Of a DNA stretch of 64,000 nucleotides, positions 59,984-64,000 are shown piece after piece. The notes beneath the pieces were generated by a model. The model saw only the letters and a list, made by a program, of their open reading frames with translations. It had not been told where the DNA came from and did no database searches. Each line of letters opens with the position of its first letter. The stretch's first letter is position 1. A program made the position numbers and the translations under genes. Source of the stretch: Galaxea fascicularis (taxonomy: Eukaryota; Cnidaria; Anthozoa; Scleractinia; Euphylliidae); the NCBI GenBank assembly GCA_948470475.1, contig OX419337.1, positions 31,145,372 through 31,209,371 on the forward strand, read 5' to 3'.

Positions 59984-60015
59984 CTCGTCACGCAATCTTT
60001 CCATTGCGTGACGAG
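59984..60015. promoter_or_regulatory. 13 bp inverted repeat CTCGTCACGCAAT upstream of ELAPOR
   Basis: CTCGTCACGCAAT and ATTGCGTGACGAG flank a 6 bp spacer about 100 bp upstream of the chosen start codon. The arms contain TGACG half-sites. It may be a regulatory palindrome or a short repeat-family hairpin; I cannot tell which. Confidence 0.4.
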
Positions 60016-60338
60016 TCAAAACGATGTCTGCACCTGCAAAACAAGTAAAGGTCCATCCCTTATCTTGCAGGACTGATAAATGAGAAGGAGGGAGGGGGAA
60101 GTTAAGATTTTTTTTTTATTTTGGCCATTTTTGGGGTTCGTTGCGGTTTGCGGTTTTTCCTTTATGTAGCTTTGGTTTTCGGTTTTCGACAGAAATTCTA
60201 GCGGTTTTTCGGATTAGTTGGTATCCGATGTGGTTTTCGCTTTTCCTAATTTTGAGCATAAATTTTGAGCCATAGACATGACGATAATCAGTACCCCTAC
60301 GGTGAGATCGCTCCAAGTTACATCGCTCCAACCTAAAG

Positions 60339-61027
60339 TTAGATCGCTCCACAAGAATTGACTTCGCCCCTACAAGAATTGACTTTGCTCCATGTTAGCC
60401 TGCAAACAGGCTCTCCATTTGGGTATTCCGAGGGATGGTCGCGTCGACTTGTTCTTGAATGGCGCGCGGTCAAAGCTCGGGGATTAGGGCAATCCCCTAG
60501 CTTTTGACCGCGCGCCATTAGAGAGCAAATCTCGGAATAACCCATACGGAGAGCCTGTTTGCAGGCTAGCTTCATGTTGTAAATATAGGCAGTCAACCAC
60601 TGCATGTGGTTAGTGCTGAATGGTTTCCTTGTCTCGCACGGCCTTGTTTCGCGACAGCGATAATGAAGAATTCTATGGATTTCAGTGAACAGGTTTTGAG
60701 CTTCATGGGGCGTGACAGACTTCAGAGGCTCGGAGTTCCTCGTTTCCTTCAAACAAACAAAAAATAATAAAAAATAAAGAATAAAGTCCACCTGCCCTAC
60801 CCGACAAGGGAACTACTTACCAAGTCCCTCCAGATTTCGTCGTTGCCAAAGTGTTTGGAATCCCAGCATGCCAGCGAGCTGCCGAGCACTAAAAAAAAGA
60901 TGGCGGCAGGATATCTACTTTTTGAGAATTCATGATGCGTCCGTCGACGAAGCGGATGAAGAAAATAATTATCTGGCGGTCTGCAAGTGTGAACTTTTAC
61001 CCTTAAAGAATTATCGCTGCTTTGCAA
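60339..61027 (-). CDS. Possible small two-exon gene of unknown product, 3' part running into a MITE
   Basis: Exon A (ending 60821, donor TTG|GTAAGT) has a hydrophobic stretch AIFFLVLGSSLACW like a signal peptide, then FGNDEIWRDL. Exon B begins at 60746 after a long pyrimidine tract (TTTGTTTGAAG|GAA). It continues in the same phase with ETRNSEPLKSVTPHEAQNLF and RILHYRCRETRPCETRKPF. The frame stays open through the MITE at 60387-60572 to a stop at 60339. The only in-frame ATG is at 61027, far upstream of the signal-like segment. I do not recognise the family. The intron would be just 74 nt. Phase agreement and splice signals argue for a gene; lack of homology and the transposon-derived end argue against an intact one. 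Confidence 0.33.
60387..60572. repeat. MITE with TAGCCTGCAAACAGGCTCTC inverted repeats
   Basis: Its ends are inverted copies, and ATGGCGCGCGGTCAAAGCT with AGCTTTTGACCGCGCGCCAT form the centre. It lies at the 3' side of exon B of the gene above. Confidence 0.9.
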
Positions 61028-61038
61028 AGCGGGAGAAG
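60900..61038 (+). CDS. Possible first exon of a divergent plus-strand gene, frameshifted
   Basis: AAGATGGCGGC is a strong start context, giving MAAGYLLFENS then TGA. In the next frame HDASVDEADEENNYLAVCKC and ELLPLKNYRCFAKREK run on to AAG|GTACTA, a possible donor. A single extra base near GAGAATTC would join the two. No homology is recognised, and it overlaps exon A of the minus-strand candidate. Confidence 0.2.
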
Positions 61039-61099
61039 GTACTAAGGCAGGCCTATTGCCTTTTATTTTGTAGTTGATGAATTATAATTAGCGGTATTA

Positions 61100-62060
61100 T
61101 ATTATTCGTAGCCAGATATGCGTGTTTTAAAGCCAAGCTATGCTTAAACTTTACTCATGTAATGAAAGGTTTTTGATTGATTGCGGATTTTCTGACCCTT
61201 TCTTTAGAAAGGTAACCTTGGTGAACTGTGCTATCGTTCATTGGCCTTTCACGCTGGTCAGAACTTGAACATTAATTGGCATTCGTTTGGTAGACAGGTC
61301 GAGATTACGATGCTTTCTTGAAGTTTGTACTGTTTGTCTCTTTACAGAAGTGTAATAGTAACTTGTACCGTCTTTGTAATAATTATAGGGCTACATAACT
61401 TTGGTTGTGCAGGCTGCTGGTAAAAATTGAAAAGTGTTGTACTAATTTACCAAATTTAATTACTGTTGAAATTCAATTTTTGGTGGCCAGCAATCCTGGT
61501 TCCATTTTGTTTGAACACTTTTCCCTGTGCTTGCCTGCATATTGGTGAGTTTAACTTGGCTTGCAATGTACGGCAAAAAATCTCTGGCTTAACAGTGAGA
61601 GTAATGTAAGGTTAGAAGAGAGCAACAATGTGAGGATAGCAAAGGGAAAAGTACTCTGGAGAGACCCACACATGAAAATTGGAGAAGATCAGTAGCACAA
61701 TCACCATACCCACTTGGGGTTGGTAGGTAAACTTTCACTGATTTTTTCTGTTTAATGGCTTCAGTAAAGCCAGATTTTTGCTTAAAGCTAAAGTACACTT
61801 TGTTTGTTACTAGAAAGGTGTAAAAATGGTAAACCACATTATTAGATTTGAGAAAATAACTGGAAAAGGTGGGAAAATAAGCAAATTTTGCATGTAACGC
61901 GTAACACAATTTTCATGGTAATAATTTTCAAAAACATTTTTAACAAAAAAGGAAGCTCCCATGGACAAACGAATTATAGCCAGTGCAAACACACAATATA
62001 CACTACATTTGAGCAAAACTACAACATTTCAAGTTTATTAAAACACATTAAAAGGAATCA
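61100..62060. other. Stretch without a supported gene
   Basis: The frame at 61888-62070 ends SSLLKHIKRNHH, faintly like the end of a BED or C2H2 finger, but the paired Cys are missing. Nothing else is recognisable. Confidence 0.4.
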
Positions 62061-62403
62061 TCATTCTTGAGTATGCTTCCTGTAACGCTGCGTTGTAGAA
62101 GTTAGCCGTTCACCAAGTTGTTGTTCACGGTAGGGCTGAAGTTTATATCTGTGGGAATAAAAACATATCAACTGAATGCTCATATGCTGTATTTTAACAT
62201 TGGAAAAAATCAGTCACAATCATCAACTAAAAACGGAGAAATAATAACTCAAAAAAGTCGTCACGCTTTATTGAAACACGATTACGCAATAGCATTTTTC
62301 GAAAACTCACCTTCTTCTTGACCGTCATGATCCAAACAAGGTACAACCAGGTTCTAGAACCGAGCAAATCTGAATGCTCATAAGTTTCTCTTGTTATTGC
62401 CAT
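62061..62403 (-). CDS. Possible small two-exon gene (55 residues), unknown product
   Basis: Exon 1 (62403-62311) encodes MAITRETYEHSDLLGSRTWL YLVWIMTVKKK (31 residues) and ends AAGAAG|GTGAGT. Exon 2 (62135-62061, acceptor AACTTCAG|CCC, phase 0) encodes PYREQQLGERLTSTTQRYRK and HTQE, then stop. AATAAA follows about 20-30 nt after the stop on the minus strand. An upstream acceptor (CCCACAG, 62150) would add YKLQ in another phase. The centre of exon 1 is weakly hydrophobic and the C-terminus is strongly basic. No family is recognised; it could equally be the coding-like end of a non-coding transcript. Confidence 0.33.
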
Positions 62404-64000
62404 AATTTCGTCTTCAAAGCTCTAAAGACGGCTATAATATTACTTTCTGACCCAGTCGTCACGTTTTCTGCAAAGCTGACGCCATATTGAAAGCGGGGCG
62501 AAGAAGCCATCTGCAATTTGCTTCATAAAAGACGCCATGCTTTCGTGTCGAAGAAAAAGCTTAGTAACTGGACAAAAGAAACAATTTCGGATTTTTGCGC
62601 TTTGTAATATTCATTAATTTTGCTTGTTCCTTTGCACCTTTTCTTACACTTTACGATTTTCTTTGTTCCGTTACGTAATGTTTGTTACAGGCGTGCAATT
62701 TTCACCTTTCTAGTAGAACATATATAAATAGCTTTCTGTGTTAATTTTTTAGGTTCGTTCGGCTTCCATTGTAAATTTATCTGAATTCTTTGGCATTTCG
62801 TTCGGCCAGTACCTACGTTTGATTTATCTGAATTCTTTGGCATTTCGTTCGGCCAGTAACCTTTCATGAAATGTTATAGGGGAGGTCTGAGACATTTTTC
62901 AGGGGATTTGATTTATCGGGAATTGAGTAATCCGTAAATACCGCGTCTGAGTTCGAAATTAAAACAAGCCAGAAAAGCTCTCTCGAATCGAAGAATGGAG
63001 AAGAAAACAGAACGAAAAGAATAAACAAAAGAACCAAAAGTACAACGAGAAAAATAGAGAGAAGAGGGCTGCAGCTGCTAGAGAAAAACGCCGACTTAGG
63101 AAAGCATGTGTTCAGCAAACATGGAAACAGCAAACAGCTTAAGCGGGCTCACAAAAAGAGTAGAAAAGAAAATTGCCTTGAAGATGGAAAAAAACGAGGC
63201 AGTAAATAAGGGAAAGAGTAAAGAAGTTCATAGAAAAAGAGTTTGAGCATGAAATAAAGCTAAAGAAGTGATTTTGCCACAAATTAAAAAAAATTTTTTT
63301 TTTCGGGTATGTTACCAGAATGGGTATGGTGATTGTGCTACTGATCAGAAGTGATGTTTCCTTAACCACCAAATGTGTTAAAAAATAAGCTTCCAGTAAA
63401 GGATTGAGTGCAAACTTGTAAGCTGCATTCATGTTTTGTTCAGTGGCTTGGGAAGCCTTCCTGTAATATGGAAAAACCAATATTTATGAGTTTTTTCATT
63501 TGTAAAAAATTTTGTAAGCTGCCTGTCATTGGTCATCTTGGTTTTTTTTTTGTCACAAGTTAGCACAATTGTATGACCAATCAGATTTCTTCTTTCTTCC
63601 ATTTTTATTGGAAAACTTTGTCTAGAGTAAATCTCAGTACTTGTCTTAAATTAGCCTCCCACGCAGTCATTTTTAGGAGAGTCGTATTTCACCTCCACCC
63701 CACAAACGCCTGCTTACCCGAGAGCAACATTCCTTTCCCATTGTTTGACATGCGAGGCATCCGAGCCAATCACAAACAAATCACAGTCATAAAACGTGCT
63801 TCCTGTCATAAGTTGGCTTTTTGACCTTTGTCACACAATATAGGTCAATATAGCTCGCTCATCAATGCCAACAAATAGTCTGAAGAAAACACTGAGGGAA
63901 ATGTACAAAGAACCATCCAACATCTCGTGTAGACTCAGTGGAAAGACATAATCGTTAGAGCAAAACTCAAACGTAAGCCTACAGTTCAAAAGTGTAAAAT
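62404..64000. other. Right end of the window without a supported gene
   Basis: No gene is supported. At 62955-63140 a plus-strand frame of about 59 residues (NEKNKQKNQKYNEKNREKRA) is very rich in Lys, Glu and Arg. It resembles the basic repeat regions of mobile-element helicase-like proteins, but this is a weak resemblance. Confidence 0.35.
62774..62858. repeat. Two tandem 48 bp units
   Basis: ATTTATCTGAATTCTTTGGC followed by ATTTCGTTCGGCCAGTA occurs at 62774 and again at 62822 with almost no change. Confidence 0.92.

Noticed and set aside
61888..62070. Possible BED/C2H2 zinc-finger fragment
   Set aside because: Only the final H-x-H-like part is present and the Cys pair is missing, so it is likely chance.

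Overview
The window looks like nuclear DNA of an anthozoan cnidarian, probably a stony coral or sea anemone. This is inferred from intron-rich animal genes, an AT-rich background and dense short inverted-repeat elements; no single sequence proves the species. There is no bacterial, phage or organelle signal.

Layout. On the minus strand, 210-6212 holds the first five coding exons of an SLC35F5-like membrane transporter; the rest lies off the left edge. A gene-poor stretch with repeats follows (6.2-11.0 kb). A complete two-exon ENPP4/5-like ectophosphodiesterase is at 11702-14077 (minus). Upstream of it, 14.27-16.45 kb is a stack of foldback and TTAA-flanked DNA elements, one nested in another. 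At 17.4 kb there is a broken single exon of an alpha-1,3-fucosyltransferase (plus). At 23458-24742 there is a carbohydrate sulfotransferase with a frameshift and a nonsense codon (plus), followed by 400 bp of pyrimidine repeat. At 27.6-29.1 kb (minus) there is a decayed integrase-core transposon gene, invaded by a LINE 3' end and a short inverted-repeat element and flanked at about 25.6 and 29.6 kb by related inverted repeats. A two-exon prostanoid-type GPCR lies at 30531-32308 (minus).

The largest gene, 36048-59891 (minus), is an ELAPOR1/2 (KIAA1324) homologue. Eleven coding exons could be placed with matching splice sites and phases, except for one junction where an exon appears to be missing. 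Its introns carry two tRNA-derived SINEs, several foldback elements, a second copy of the 0.75 kb terminal-inverted-repeat element seen in SLC35F5, and a 4.2 kb long-inverted-repeat element in intron 1. Upstream of it (60.3-62.4 kb) are two or three weakly supported small genes.

The genes do not form one pathway. Four (ENPP, ELAPOR, GPCR, SLC35F5) encode membrane proteins that look intact within the window; the two glycan-modifying enzymes are broken. All splice assignments are by eye from GT/AG sites, reading phase and remembered family patterns; no alignment was run.
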